From Zelonia costaricensis (taxonomy: Eukaryota > Euglenozoa > Kinetoplastea > Trypanosomatida > Trypanosomatidae), in contig JASAOO010003459.1 in NCBI GenBank assembly GCA_030849075.1, positions 1 through 64,000 on the forward strand: 64,000 bases of DNA, written 5' to 3'. This document shows, piece by piece, positions 29,801-39,800 of this stretch; the stretch's first letter is position 1; each line of letters begins with the position of its first letter. A program made the translations under genes and the position numbers. The notes below the pieces were generated by a model. It was not told the origin of the DNA. It ran no database searches and saw only the letters and a list, made by a program, of their open reading frames with translations.

Positions 29801-30153
29801 GCCTCGAATGCGGTGAAGCGTAGCCGCGGTGTCCCGGTCCCCGCCGCTTGGGAGGCGAGAAGCGGCGATGTCGCGTCGTGGCGCGGGGGAGAGTCCGAAT
29901 AGGAGCTCGCCTGCGCAGGTGCAGCAGTAGCAGCAGTGGCAGCGGCGCCGCCGCCCCGCTGCGTAGACAGCGTTGATGCTGCAGCTACATCCGTCATCGT
30001 TGTCGGAAGCGCTGACGTGGAGAGCAGTGGCCGCGCGGCATTGCCGTGCGACGCCGCTGCATGCCCGGTGATGTAGTGAGGACTCGCGAGGTGCGTGATG
30101 CCGCTGCGCCGCGGTGGCGTAAAGCCGCGCTGCCGAGGCGCACTCGAGTGCAT
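26881..30153 (-). CDS. Coiled-coil protein, 1090 aa, function unknown
   Basis: Not recognised by family. The N-terminal ~180 residues are disordered (Ser/Ala/Pro-rich). Coiled-coil segments follow: ~278-353 (ADIVQLQRRYTVMESRLAKT, REGIMGEYLWTARLLVEQES), ~423-501 (ALERLAAHNAHLTRELAHAK and a Gln/Glu-rich continuation) and ~518-561 (LQQQLKDTTKRMWQLHLVND). A long Ser/Gly/Pro/Asp-rich linker occupies ~565-940. Coil returns at ~954-991 and at the C-terminus (~1041-1088, HIEQQEEDDALEHYYNDVNQ, then LRAVEEKLAALP). Such architecture is typical of trypanosomatid cytoskeletal, basal-body or flagellar proteins, but nothing here fixes the location. The start at 30153 is the first in-frame ATG; MTDVAAASTL further in is an alternative. 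Confidence 0.78.
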   Translation of the reverse strand: MHSSAPRQRGFTPPRRSGITHLASPHYITGHAAASHGNAARPLLSTSALPTTMTDVAAASTLSTQRGGGAAATAATAAPAQASSYSDSPPRHDATSPLLASQAAGTGTPRLRFTAFEAHNHHPHQPSSQRPPRTLVSVATAPREASPPPHSLDGVSWRHHVSAVCRRLERTMQETEQVLMRAAGPDSSSTQRRASVDGAAPGCSSVQLIDALQRYRSACMAALLELEALQQRHFSAPPSRTRAPAVQAGSSDDLDAVEQDATSDGAVKTPPPPPSRAADIVQLQRRYTVMESRLAKTLAAQAAYMDEITLQQHQREREGIMGEYLWTARLLVEQESAERSHLQVLWDHLASAAHTTTTAAAANGRAPRRSRWPAPEPSAVGEAAPVEPLPPPLMKSPAAPRAASAALSSRSPADHAAPPRLQLNGHGDAALERLAAHNAHLTRELAHAKQRTHALLQEQQQDLQAAQERALAQLVARHGVRMEELEQRARQAEERLRGAEHDATRPAAAAVAPPGADDAAHGALQQQLKDTTKRMWQLHLVNDHLDAKLRVVERELEELRSSRSPLRGGQQRNGARDSSGNAAEAQQTSEPPLRIAAGASRPPSAVARPAVQLVARLPAAPSALSTGFGLRGGGVSEERHGVPHGDVRYGAPLALAAAATAPRRTSADSVNGGSYSNNSGGGGGGGSGAAQLVGAGVWMGYDERSAHLAAATTPVKQQHSYGPSHSSSLSSLHSMRWADEAPPLQRPPAARTSQQQQDPPHARVAAPGSLTSVDVSRMSEDTNYGGGGAGAAGQGDDGANFSQPQRSFTRTLSPVRQLSLDRTPAPLPPRTVGGRGRTGAAAAAVAMRRVADEGRDGYSEGGETDNELDRAAPVGAGPAARGGASTSPDCDDDVPPLTAPHDAGHADSDVDAATSQVCGGGADDGDDDAAATAALSTPSSCTSPTATAPRSRLEAARRDILRHAERLEQEVQAVTSRHDAARRQRRRERDTLRVNLSVHSAKSSSAPSMSREDPDATDAIRHHHAPQDSGDTVDNDAEESEALNRALEELHIEQQEEDDALEHYYNDVNQKRAELERCLRAVEEKLAALP

Positions 30154-30373
30154 TCACGTGATAGTGGCCCAGGCTGAACCACCGTCTTCGTGTGTAGGCG
30201 TGTATTGGGAGATGTGTTGACGATGCGTTCACGGAGAGAGAAAAGGTAAAAACGGGAAAACGAGAAGATGATGTCGCGCGCCGCCGCCGTCGTTGATATA
30301 ATACGGGCTCGCACGCCTCGTACCGCGAGGTGTTGTCTAACCGCAAATACACAGCTTGCGTCGGTGCGCGTGC

Positions 30374-30413
<40 letters not shown>

Positions 30414-31666
30414 ATTGCACCGCAGCACCTCTGGAGACGGATGCGATCGGGGATGGGTGGAGCGGACGAGGGTTCGGAAGCGGAAGGAGAGGGTATTGTG
30501 ACATTAGTGTTCCACTTAAAGACACGCAGACACACACACACACACCGTGGAGGTGGCGCCAATCCTGTGCAAGGGAAAGCGGAACCGAGCCACCTCGACG
30601 GTGCGTGCCTTGTCAACAGCGAGCGTGGTGCCCGTCCGACAGCCCTCTCTGTCCTCCAGCACAGGAGGGAGGGGGTTGGGGGGGGTTGGGAAGTGGGTGA
30701 GCGCACACTTCTTTTTGTGTACAGCGCTGCCACGTGAGCACACAGCACGGGGTGACGGAGGGGTGTGTGGTGGTGGTGGTGGTGGTGGACTTCTCCGTCA
30801 CTGCGCAGATGCGAAGTCGGCGTTGTGGGCCAGGTGCTGCGTGCAGGCCGCGTGTACAGGCGCGCTCCACACCTTGCTGTTCCCGCGTCTTCTCGGTTTG
30901 GGTTCCTTCCGTTATCGAGCAGCTTCTGCCGTCGCAGAGCGGAGGAAGGAGGAACAAAAATCGACTTAAATACACACACACACACACACACACAGACGCG
31001 TCGATACACGCACAGCTGGCTATCCACCGAATTCTAAGTGAGGCGCAGTGATGGCGGTGCCGATGCTGGCGTGGGTGGATGGGGCGTGGCGGGCTGGCGG
31101 CGTGGGGAGCGGGCTAGAGAAGGCGGGCTCGTGGGTTGGGTCCTGCGGTTCGGCCGGTGCCTCCCCCGGCATTGCAGCGCACGTGTAAAAGCATGGCAGC
31201 CAGGCGCGCCATACCCGAACCCCCTCCGCCCTCCATCCCGCCACCCCATCCCTCCGCCGCTTTCCCGATGACACACACACACACACAGAGGGAGAGAGCG
31301 TGACTTGCCGCTGCACACGTCACGGGCACATCAGGAGAGCGAGCGAACGAGACGACACGCGACGTGTGCATTAAACCAATTTTGTGAAGAGTGAGAAGGG
31401 CAAACACCAAAGGACAAGAGGCACAACAGACAGACACGCCAACACCGCTACGGGCCGCCGCCCCCACCCTCCCTCCCTCCCCCCGCCAAATGCGTCTCCC
31501 CTGTTTTACTCTATGTAAACTCTGATCTTCATCGCGCGCACGTGTGCGTGGGCGTGTGTCTGTGGATGGAGGGGCGACGGGTGGTTGGTTGTGGTGTCGA
31601 CGGCGGGGACGCGAGCGTGCCGCGGGGGTGGGGAAGGTAGCAGACCGCCGACGCTCAACAAGGTGT
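30154..31666. other. 1.5-kb spacer between mtRNA polymerase and coiled-coil genes
   Basis: No supported gene. It holds a long GT run (30377-30408), CA runs near 30530-30545, 30970-30994 and 31269-31287, a (GGT)n stretch at 30767-30788, and a C/T stretch on the plus strand at 31461-31487. It should carry the 3'UTR of the mitochondrial RNA polymerase and the 5' region of the coiled-coil gene. Confidence 0.6.
30377..30408. repeat. (GT)16 microsatellite
   Basis: Uninterrupted GT run about 225 bases upstream of the 1090-aa gene start, so CA on its sense strand and near its predicted splice region. Confidence 0.9.
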
Positions 31667-34600
31667 CTACGAGAAGAAGTACGGCGAGTTGAGCACGACG
31701 TTCAGATCGAGGTCGCCGCGCTTGGGTGGATCGGGCAGTGTGAGGCCGTGCCGGCGGAGGTCCATGAAGTACGTCTCCTCCCACTGCTCCTTCAGCTCCC
31801 ACAGCGGGTCGTACTTGGAGTAGAGATTGACGAATTGCTCGCGGAGCACCTGCGAGAGGCTCGGCATGTCGCACGCGTAGGTCCAGTACGAGTCGTGCAC
31901 GGCCATCATAGACAGCCCGCGGTGCTGCATCTCCAGCGCCGTCATCGCGAGGTGCGTCGCGTCGAGCGAGTGAATCAGGTTCGGTGCGATGGCGGTGAGC
32001 TGCTTCGTGCTCGCCGGCGCGATGGAGTCGCCAGGGACGCGGCTGTAGCCGTGCACGGTGAAGAGGGAGCACTCGTTGCGCACCTTGTACGGCTGGCGCA
32101 CGACCAGTCCGAGCGGGGTCGTCCAGCAGAGCGCGTTGCGCAGCTCCGGCGGCTGCACCCGCCACAGCAGCTCCGTGACCTCGGTGATCCACTTGCGGCA
32201 GTTCTGCGTCTCACGAAACGTGACGCCGAGCGACTCCAGCACCTTGTCCCGCAGGTACGTGGCCATCTCCATCATGTCCGTCCGCGTCCACAGCCCGTGA
32301 CTCTTGTTCTGCTTGATGAGCTCGTCGAGGATCTGCTCCGACATGCCGAACCCCGTCACACCGTACACCTGGGTCATGATGGGGCGCTTGATGGTCTTGC
32401 GCTTGATGTGGTCCTTGTCCTGCCCCTTGCCCGTTCCCAAGCAGCGCTGCGCCACCTGGTGATCGCGCGCAGCCTCCGCCTCCATCGACTTGAGCATCTC
32501 CTTCAAGATGCCCGTGTAGGCGTCGGCGGGCCGCTCGCTCGGGACAAGGTTCACGAGCGCCGCGCCAAACGCGTCGCGCCCAATGGCGGAGTAGTGCTGC
32601 AGGCCATTGTAGCTTCCATCCACGGCGACGGGGAGGCGTGACAGGAACTTCTCCGGCCCCTGCGAGCACTTCATCGCGTCCGCCACCTCCTTGCACGCCA
32701 TCAGGCACTGGATAGGCTCGCTCGCCTCCTGCCACCACCGGTCCCCCTGCAGCGGGTTCTCGGCGCTCTGTACGACGTCCTCCATGTGCTCATCCACGTA
32801 GAGCACCCGCTCATCAAAGGAGAGCTTGCTCATGCCCATCTTGTTGGCCAGGTGCACCTTGAGCCAGTACAGGCCGACACTGCCCAGCGGCTTCGGCTCC
32901 GCGTACTCGAGAATGCCGCGGAACGGGTCAGATCCGGTGTGGTTGAGCCGCCCCGGCAGCGGGTACATGCGGCCGCGGAAGTCCATGCTGTTGGGGAAGT
33001 AGATGTGCGAGAACTGGAGGATCGACCGGGCCTGCCGCATGCCCAGCAGGTAGTGCACACGACTGCTACGCAACTCGGTGAGGGCCTTCCAGTCCTGGCA
33101 GCGCTGCTGTATAGACCGTTGACGCTCCTCGATGTTGTAGACACCGTCCGCACCGGGATCGCCGTCCTCAGCGCCGAGTGCGACATCAGAGCGGCGTCGG
33201 TCAGACGGGTACTTGATTTCGCCTTCGCTCATGTTGAAGTAGTGCAGAGGGTAGAAGCCGGGGCGCAGCTTGCCGAAGCCGAAGCCCTCCCGCACAATCG
33301 CCTCCTGCACGTGCAGCATGTACTTGTTGATGCGCCACGGCACGCGGGAGATGGCGTCGAGGGCCTTCATCATGGGCGCCTGCGACACGATCATTGCCTG
33401 GTTCGCCGACCCCTTCACCGCGACAGAGGGCAGCACGCCGTACACGGACTTCTCCCGCGTGTCGGACTCGTCCAGCCAGGAGTTGTAGGAGAGCTGCGGG
33501 GGGAAGGCGATGTGCAGGTCGCGGACGTGGACGGCTTCCATCTCCGTGAGGCCCACCACGTCCAGCTCCGCAGTCCCCACTGTACTGGTGAAGCGCTCCA
33601 GCACGGGCCGCTTGCGTCCGTCGCTGCGGAAGGAGAGGTACAACAGCTGCACCACCAGGAACCCGACCGCCTTGGCCGATAGCGGGACGATGTTGAACTC
33701 CTTTTCGAAGTAGTCGAGCGTCCGGACGAGGTTGACGGTTGACTTGTTGCGGATAGTCATCCGGTCGTTGGGCGACAGCTTCTTGTACACCCGCTGGAAG
33801 CGGAAGTGGAAGCTGAGGTCCTCGGTGAGGGAGATGAGCAGCTCCAGGAGACCGGCCGACCGGGTGCACAGCGAGGCCGTCTCGGCCGCGGTGCGCAGGA
33901 TGCAGGCGACGCGCTCGTCGTGCAGCGGGGAGCGGACGTCCTGCGTGCTGCGGAACGCCCCCTGCATCTGCGACAGGATGGCGTGAAAGAAGTTCGCGCC
34001 AATGGCGGCGCGCCCTGAGATCACCGACACCTGCACGTACGAGCACAAGTCCTGCAGTGCGTTGTCGGCGGTCTCGTCATTGTTGAAGTGCTGCCGCAGC
34101 GCCACGCGCACGCTGTAGCGGAAGCGGCGCAGGCAGTCCCGGATGTCGCAGCTATCGCCGTACACCCGCTGGGAAATGTGCAGTGCGGCCACCCCGGTGA
34201 GCAGGATATCGAACAAGTACCGCGGCACATCCTCGAAGCGCGGTAGGTCGGCGCGCACAATCATCTCCCAGTTGCAGAACAGGCTCGCCAGCTCGTGCAC
34301 CCAGTCCGGTGCCGCCTGCGTGTTCCACTTCTCGTGAGTCACCTCGCTGAAGTCGCGAATGCCCTGCACACACGTCTCGGGATTCCCCAGGTTCCGCTGC
34401 TTCGCCTTCACGTGGTCCTCCAGCTCCTGGTGGCGGTTGACCCGGTGCACGGCGACATCGAGCAACCCCATCAGGTGATGCAGCAGCGCGTTGTCGTCCA
34501 GCTCCTGCACGGCGGGCCGCACCAGGTCCAGCTGTACCAGCTTCTCATTCACGTCGGTGCGGGTCAGCTGCGTGGAGGAGGCGCCGAAGCGGATCACGGC

Positions 34601-36037
34601 GACAAGATAGCTTGAGAAGGGACTGAGCACCTCGGCTGCCGGTAGCTCCCGCACGAGCTCGTCAGCCTCGGCACGGTAGTTGCGGAAGACCCCACCCACG
34701 GCGGCGTGCGAGATGTGCTCTTGCTCTTGCTGGAAGGCCCGCGTCAGCTTGCGAAGCACCCGGGCGGCCTCGCCGGAGTGGCGCCGCACGAGCAGATTCT
34801 TCTTGCTGCACGCAAGGGCCTCAAACCGGAGATACCGCTCGCACGCGGCCTCGATGTGCGACGCCTCCAGCGACTTATTCGTCCACGCCGCGCGCAGCCC
34901 GCTGGTTCGCACGTTGTCGTCGAACACGTCGCCGAGAACCCGCTGCGTGACGGAGAGGTCTTTGCTCTCACCATGCGCGGAGCGGTGCGCGTTGTCGAGG
35001 AGGCGCAACACCATCTCCGTCTTGTGTCCGCCCTTCACGCGCCGCGTTCGCGCGAAGGTGCGCAGCACCGACGTCTTGCAGTGGAAGAGGTCATCGCAGA
35101 GGAGATCGACGGCGGCCAGTACGCTTTCGTTATGCGGCCCCTGTGCACCGTAGCCGGCGGAGGCGCTTGCGCCGGCGGCGGGGGACTGCGAAGCGCGCCC
35201 CGCGCTGGGCACATCGCCGTCACGCGCAAACGCGTCGTCGTCCACGCTCGGAACCGAGAACGGGTCGGCGATGAGATCCTCTTCCACAAGCGACCCTCCC
35301 GCCGCTGCCGCTCCAGCCGCACCAGCACCACCATCATCACCTGCCACGTAACCCGCACCCTCTGCGCTGTTGAGCGGCTGCGCAAGGCCGGAGAGCTTCG
35401 ACCCGGTCGCTGCGCCGTCGTCATCTTCGTCAGCAGCGACGCCCTCGCTGAGCTTCACTTCATCGGCGGCGAAGAGCTCCGCGACCGAGGCGTCAGAGGA
35501 GAAGGCGATGTCGCCGTCATCGTAGGCTTCCTCACTCCTCGTCTCGCCGGTGCTCGCCAACCCCGACGCTGCTGCTGCTGTGCCGCTGAGGTGCGGCGCC
35601 GGCGGTGCCGGCCTCGCCCAGGCAACCGCGCCGACCGGGTGCGACTGTGCGGTATCGTCGGACGTTGCCTTCGCGGAGAGCGGCTTCGTGGGGCTGCTGG
35701 CGCCACTGGCCGAGGCGCTGTTCGTGCGCTGACGTTCTGAGGTGAGTGGCTTCTTGCGCCGATCGGTGCCGCCGATGCCCACCTCGGTCTCAGTCTCTGT
35801 CGAGGGCGCGGAGGTGAGCCAGCGCACGGGGCTCGTCAGTGCAGCGTGGCGATGTGGTGCGGCAGTGCCGCCTTGAGCGGTGCGGCCGCGTCGGCTGCTG
35901 CACAACGAAGCCGCGGATGCTGTTCCTGCGGCTGATTGTGTTGATACTGTCGGTGGTGGAGGTGCGACGGCGGTGTCGAGGATGATGACGGGCCGCAGCG
36001 GCGCGAGGGCCCGCCGGAGGGTAACGCTGCGGCGCAT
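31667..36037 (-). CDS. Mitochondrial (T7-type, single-subunit) DNA-directed RNA polymerase
   Basis: A 1456-aa protein that transcribes the mitochondrial (kinetoplast) genome. All catalytic motifs are present in the C-terminal third. These are MDFRGRMYPLPGRLNHTGSD (~1018), motif A DGSYNGLQHYSAIGRD with catalytic Asp at ~1140, motif B KRPIMTQVYGVTGFG with Lys ~1217 and Tyr ~1225 (same spacing as T7 K631-Y639), and motif C AVHDSYWTYACD with catalytic Asp ~1382. It ends LDLNVVLNSPYFFS, as family members do. The first ~330 residues are disordered, after an Arg-rich start (MRRSVTLRRALAPLRP) that reads as a presequence and decides the start at 36037. The middle (~330-1000) carries the helical N-terminal domain. 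The frame runs upstream to 36832 only through repetitive UTR-like sequence. Confidence 0.95.
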   Translation of the reverse strand: MRRSVTLRRALAPLRPVIILDTAVAPPPPTVSTQSAAGTASAASLCSSRRGRTAQGGTAAPHRHAALTSPVRWLTSAPSTETETEVGIGGTDRRKKPLTSERQRTNSASASGASSPTKPLSAKATSDDTAQSHPVGAVAWARPAPPAPHLSGTAAAASGLASTGETRSEEAYDDGDIAFSSDASVAELFAADEVKLSEGVAADEDDDGAATGSKLSGLAQPLNSAEGAGYVAGDDGGAGAAGAAAAGGSLVEEDLIADPFSVPSVDDDAFARDGDVPSAGRASQSPAAGASASAGYGAQGPHNESVLAAVDLLCDDLFHCKTSVLRTFARTRRVKGGHKTEMVLRLLDNAHRSAHGESKDLSVTQRVLGDVFDDNVRTSGLRAAWTNKSLEASHIEAACERYLRFEALACSKKNLLVRRHSGEAARVLRKLTRAFQQEQEHISHAAVGGVFRNYRAEADELVRELPAAEVLSPFSSYLVAVIRFGASSTQLTRTDVNEKLVQLDLVRPAVQELDDNALLHHLMGLLDVAVHRVNRHQELEDHVKAKQRNLGNPETCVQGIRDFSEVTHEKWNTQAAPDWVHELASLFCNWEMIVRADLPRFEDVPRYLFDILLTGVAALHISQRVYGDSCDIRDCLRRFRYSVRVALRQHFNNDETADNALQDLCSYVQVSVISGRAAIGANFFHAILSQMQGAFRSTQDVRSPLHDERVACILRTAAETASLCTRSAGLLELLISLTEDLSFHFRFQRVYKKLSPNDRMTIRNKSTVNLVRTLDYFEKEFNIVPLSAKAVGFLVVQLLYLSFRSDGRKRPVLERFTSTVGTAELDVVGLTEMEAVHVRDLHIAFPPQLSYNSWLDESDTREKSVYGVLPSVAVKGSANQAMIVSQAPMMKALDAISRVPWRINKYMLHVQEAIVREGFGFGKLRPGFYPLHYFNMSEGEIKYPSDRRRSDVALGAEDGDPGADGVYNIEERQRSIQQRCQDWKALTELRSSRVHYLLGMRQARSILQFSHIYFPNSMDFRGRMYPLPGRLNHTGSDPFRGILEYAEPKPLGSVGLYWLKVHLANKMGMSKLSFDERVLYVDEHMEDVVQSAENPLQGDRWWQEASEPIQCLMACKEVADAMKCSQGPEKFLSRLPVAVDGSYNGLQHYSAIGRDAFGAALVNLVPSERPADAYTGILKEMLKSMEAEAARDHQVAQRCLGTGKGQDKDHIKRKTIKRPIMTQVYGVTGFGMSEQILDELIKQNKSHGLWTRTDMMEMATYLRDKVLESLGVTFRETQNCRKWITEVTELLWRVQPPELRNALCWTTPLGLVVRQPYKVRNECSLFTVHGYSRVPGDSIAPASTKQLTAIAPNLIHSLDATHLAMTALEMQHRGLSMMAVHDSYWTYACDMPSLSQVLREQFVNLYSKYDPLWELKEQWEETYFMDLRRHGLTLPDPPKRGDLDLNVVLNSPYFFS

Positions 36038-36801
36038 TGCTTGCGACACTTGTGTTTGACCGTGCGTACGCGTGTGTGCGTGTATGCGTTGTCTCACAGG
36101 CTGTGCCTCGCGTATGTGGTGGAGATGGTTGTGGCGAGAGAGCGAGGCGGAGAGGTCTGTGCGCCTCCCTGCTCGTGTGAGCTCGCTGCCGCCTGGCGGG
36201 TTTGTGGGCGTCCGAGATGCGGCGTGGGGGGGGGGGGGAGGAGGAGAGCAGGGGGAGCTTGGCGCAGGAGGAAGAGGAGAAGGCCAACCTAGAAAACTGC
36301 GGCGGGCCCACCGAGGTCGGTGGCCGCGTGCGTGTGTCTGTGTGTGTGTGTGTGTACGCGAATGTGGTTGTGTGCACTGGAGGCGGTGGTGTGAGGAGGT
36401 CGGAGCGGGAGGAGGAGGAGGAGGAGGGGGTGCGGGACGATGGGAAGTGAACGCAGTTGAATGGCAGGCGTGGTGCGGCAGGCAGCTGGGCACATACAGA
36501 CGCATAAGAAAGAAAACGGCACGAGGACGCGGGCTCGACCGGGGCCGCGCAGCAGTAGCGCCTGCCGCCGCAGCGAGCGTGTTGCACTCATGGAAGTAGG
36601 AAAGAGTTGCAGAGGGAAGACTATGGCACCAAGGAAATTGGATGCTAGGCGGGAGGTGGTGGGGTGGGGGTGGGGGTGGCCTCCGACTTGACCAACGCAA
36701 GGCGCGCAGAGACTCGAGGAACGCACCACGGTTGAGGCGGGTCCGCTTCAGAGTTGGCGAGCAGGCCAACACAAACGACGCAGAACACACAAACACACAT
36801 A

Positions 36802-36840
<39 letters not shown>

Positions 36841-36868
36841 CTCTGCTGGCGTCGAGGCGTGCGTGTTG
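36038..36868. other. Spacer between the giant FN3 gene and mtRNA polymerase
   Basis: About 830 bases with no separate gene, although the polymerase frame stays open through it. In the sense of transcription there are pyrimidine-rich stretches at 36430-36395 and 36243-36228. A (CA)n run lies at 36804-36836, within the first 65 bases of the giant gene's 3'UTR. Confidence 0.6.
36804..36836. repeat. (CA)16 microsatellite in 3'UTR of the giant gene
   Basis: CA dinucleotides on the plus strand (TG in the mRNA), starting 33 bases after the stop codon at 36869. Confidence 0.9.
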
Positions 36869-39800
36869 CTACAGCGTGTGGACCGTCACCGTCGCGTTGC
36901 AGCTGTCCTCGCACGGCTCGCCGTACGCGTTGTGCGGCACCACCCGAACGGTGTAGCTCGTGTGTGGTGACAGGCCCTTCAAGGTCAGCCTGTTTGGTAC
37001 TTGCGGCCCCGCCTTCACCCACTGCTGCCCTGACGCCGCGGTAGATGCGCCGTCGCGTGCGTCTCCGTCGCTGTTCCCCTGCGACACCTGCTGTGCCTCC
37101 CACTCCACCACATACGCGTGCGGCCGCCGCTGCTCGACCTCCGCGGCACGCCACTCCACGGTGCACGTGGTGTCGGTGCAGTGCACCACGCACACGCGCT
37201 GCACCGGCAATGGCGGGTACACGGCCGGCACGAGAATGGACTGCGAGGTCAGCTCCACAGAAGGCTGCTGCTGCGGCGGCGGCGGTCGTGGCGTCGATGT
37301 CGGTCCCGGTTCGCTGCGTGGCCGGTAGCGGCTGCTGCGATGCGCAGAGCTGCAGGGCGAGGTGTCGGCGGCTGAAGCTGTCACCCGTGCGTGGTCGGCC
37401 TGCGACTTCGCGTCCTCCGCCTCCTCGGCTGCCCACTCCGGCGAGAGCGCCACGGTCACCGTGTACGCCGCGTGCGACGCCGTGTACGTGGCGCAGGGCA
37501 GCACCAGCTCGTAGGTGAGACACGACGGGTGCGTGGCGACCGCGGCAGGTGCGGCCTGCGCATCGTCGCCTCGAGTTGACGCGCCAGCGGCCTCGTCGCT
37601 GGTCTCCGACAGCATAAGGTAGTCGCCAACACGGACGCTGCGCGGCGCGAAGGCGAGCGCACGCACAGCCGCGGGCGCGCCGTGCACCACCGGGGCCTCC
37701 GACGGCGGCGCAACGAGCGGTGGCGACGCGACGGCGGTGTTGCACCGGTAAAACACCAACCGCTCCGCCGGCGGTGCGTGCTCGGCGGTGCCGGGCGTAC
37801 TGCGTCCCGCCTCGCCCGTCTCTCCAGCGGCGACGGCGGCGGCGACGGTGACGACGAAGGCGCCGCGGCGCAGGAGCCGAAGTCGCTCCGCCTCGCTCAG
37901 CCGCAGCGCCGGCAGGTCGAGGGCCCAGCGCAGCACGAGACGGTCGCGTGTGCGGTCGTGCACGTGCAGGCGTGTGGGCCGACACACCAGCCGGCGTGCC
38001 GAGGACGCAGCGGGCGCAGGCCGACGAGAACCAATCGCGGCTGCGGCTGACGATGCTGCCCCACAGCCGTACGCGGCGAGCACCGACGCCGGGTAGCGCA
38101 TCGGCACGACCGTCGGTGCAGAGAGGAGCGGCCCTGCGGCTGCTGCCGCCGCGGCCATCGGGTCCCCGGCTTCGGCGTCCTGCACCGCCTCGGACAACGG
38201 CACGGCCACGTCCATGCCGGAGCGGGGACGCACGGCACAGAAGAAGGCGACGGCGTAGCGCTGCTGCATCGGCCGGCGGAGCGTGACAGTCACGCGGAGC
38301 CGCTGCTGCGTGCAGGCGTTGTGGTACACTACGGGGGGCTCGGCCGTGAGGGCCGGTCTCGCTGATCCTCCGCCTGCTACTGCTGCTGCCGCCGCCGTGG
38401 CCACCGCACTTGCACCCGAGGGTGTGCTGCAGGCGTGGGTGTTGGCACGCAGGTGCGGGGCAACGCGTTCGTGCAGTGCGGCGGCGAGGAGGTCTTCCGA
38501 TGTGCGGCACACATCGAGGTCGATCGCGTCAAGGTTGATGAGAACGGCGTGCGGAACACTGAGGAGTCCCTGCGACTGACGCTGCGCGGCGGGCAGCTGG
38601 AAGTGGACTTCGAGGCCCCGCGGCACGACGCGGATTTCGGAACCAACCGCTGCTGCTGCTGCTGCTGCTGCTGCCTTGGAGCCCAAGAGACGATAGCGCA
38701 GGACTGGCAACTCGTGTGCCGCCAGGGGAGCGGGTGGAGTCAGTGCAATCACACTGACGTCCTCGCCGCGAACCGCGAGCGCCGGCTTTGCGTGGCCGCC
38801 GCCATCTCCGTCGCCGAGCAGGCGCACATCCGTGAGGCGGAGTCGGTAGAGCGTCGCCGGCGCAAGTCCCGCAACGTCAACCGCGTGCGCGCCATCTTGG
38901 ATGTGCCGCACAAACACCGCCTCGACCGCTTCTGCCGTCGCGTCCAGCGCGGGCAGCGGCGCACACGACACACGCGCCGCACATCGTGACAACGCATTCG
39001 AGGACAGACCGCGCGGCAACGCGTCGGTGGGCGCTGCCGCTTGCACTGTTGCCTCGTGATGCGACCACGTCGGCCACGTCCAGTGCACGCGCAGTGAGGC
39101 GGTGACTGACATCGCTGTTGCTGCCGACGCCGGCGGGGCTTGCGTTGTCGCCGTCGGTGCGGTGTCGGTGGCGACCGTGACGGTTCCGCGCACACGGAGG
39201 TCACGGACGAGGCGGAGCCGCTTCACGGACAGCGGCGCCTGACCCACCGTGAGGTGCTGCGCAGACCCGACAAGAGCGCCGCCACCTTCCGACGCCGGCT
39301 GCGGCGCACCCAGCAGCGGCATCTGCGATGGCGGGAGGGGAAGCAGATCCTCGACCTGCACCACGTACGCGACGCGGCTGACGGACGGCGGCGTGGCCGC
39401 ATCGGGGCCTTCCGCTGCCTCGTCCAGCCGCGAGCCGGCAGAGGACGGGGGGTCGTACGGCGGCTCCGTGATGGGGATCGCGTAGTGCCACCAACACCGC
39501 GCACCGCCAGTACTGCCGCCGCCGGCCTTGTCCTGCACGCGACGCACGTCAACGGGCGCCACGCGCAGCGGCGGGGGCGTTGCGCCGGGTCTAGCCGACA
39601 CGCCCAGCACGCGCCACGCGAGCTCCGCACTCCAGTGCAGCACCTCCAGCGGTGCCCCCGCAGTGCCGCCGCTGGTGTACGACGCGGGCGTTGCTTGCCC
39701 AACACCACTGGCTTCTGCCACCGCTGCTGCTGCCGTGCGGGACGACTCGGCAGAGGCCAGTGTGTGCCACCACCCGTGCTTCAGCGTCGCCGCAATGCGC

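Noticed and set aside
35790..36832. N-terminal extension of the mtRNA polymerase to 36832
   Set aside because: The extension encodes CA-repeat Cys/Val and Thr/His runs and Pro-rich sequence; MRRSVTLRRALAP at 36037 is a better mitochondrial presequence.
36645..38510. 621-codon minus-strand frame overlapping the end of the giant gene
   Set aside because: Wrong-phase shadow of the giant gene: Arg/Ala/Gly-rich, ending in a Val-Cys run from the CA repeat.
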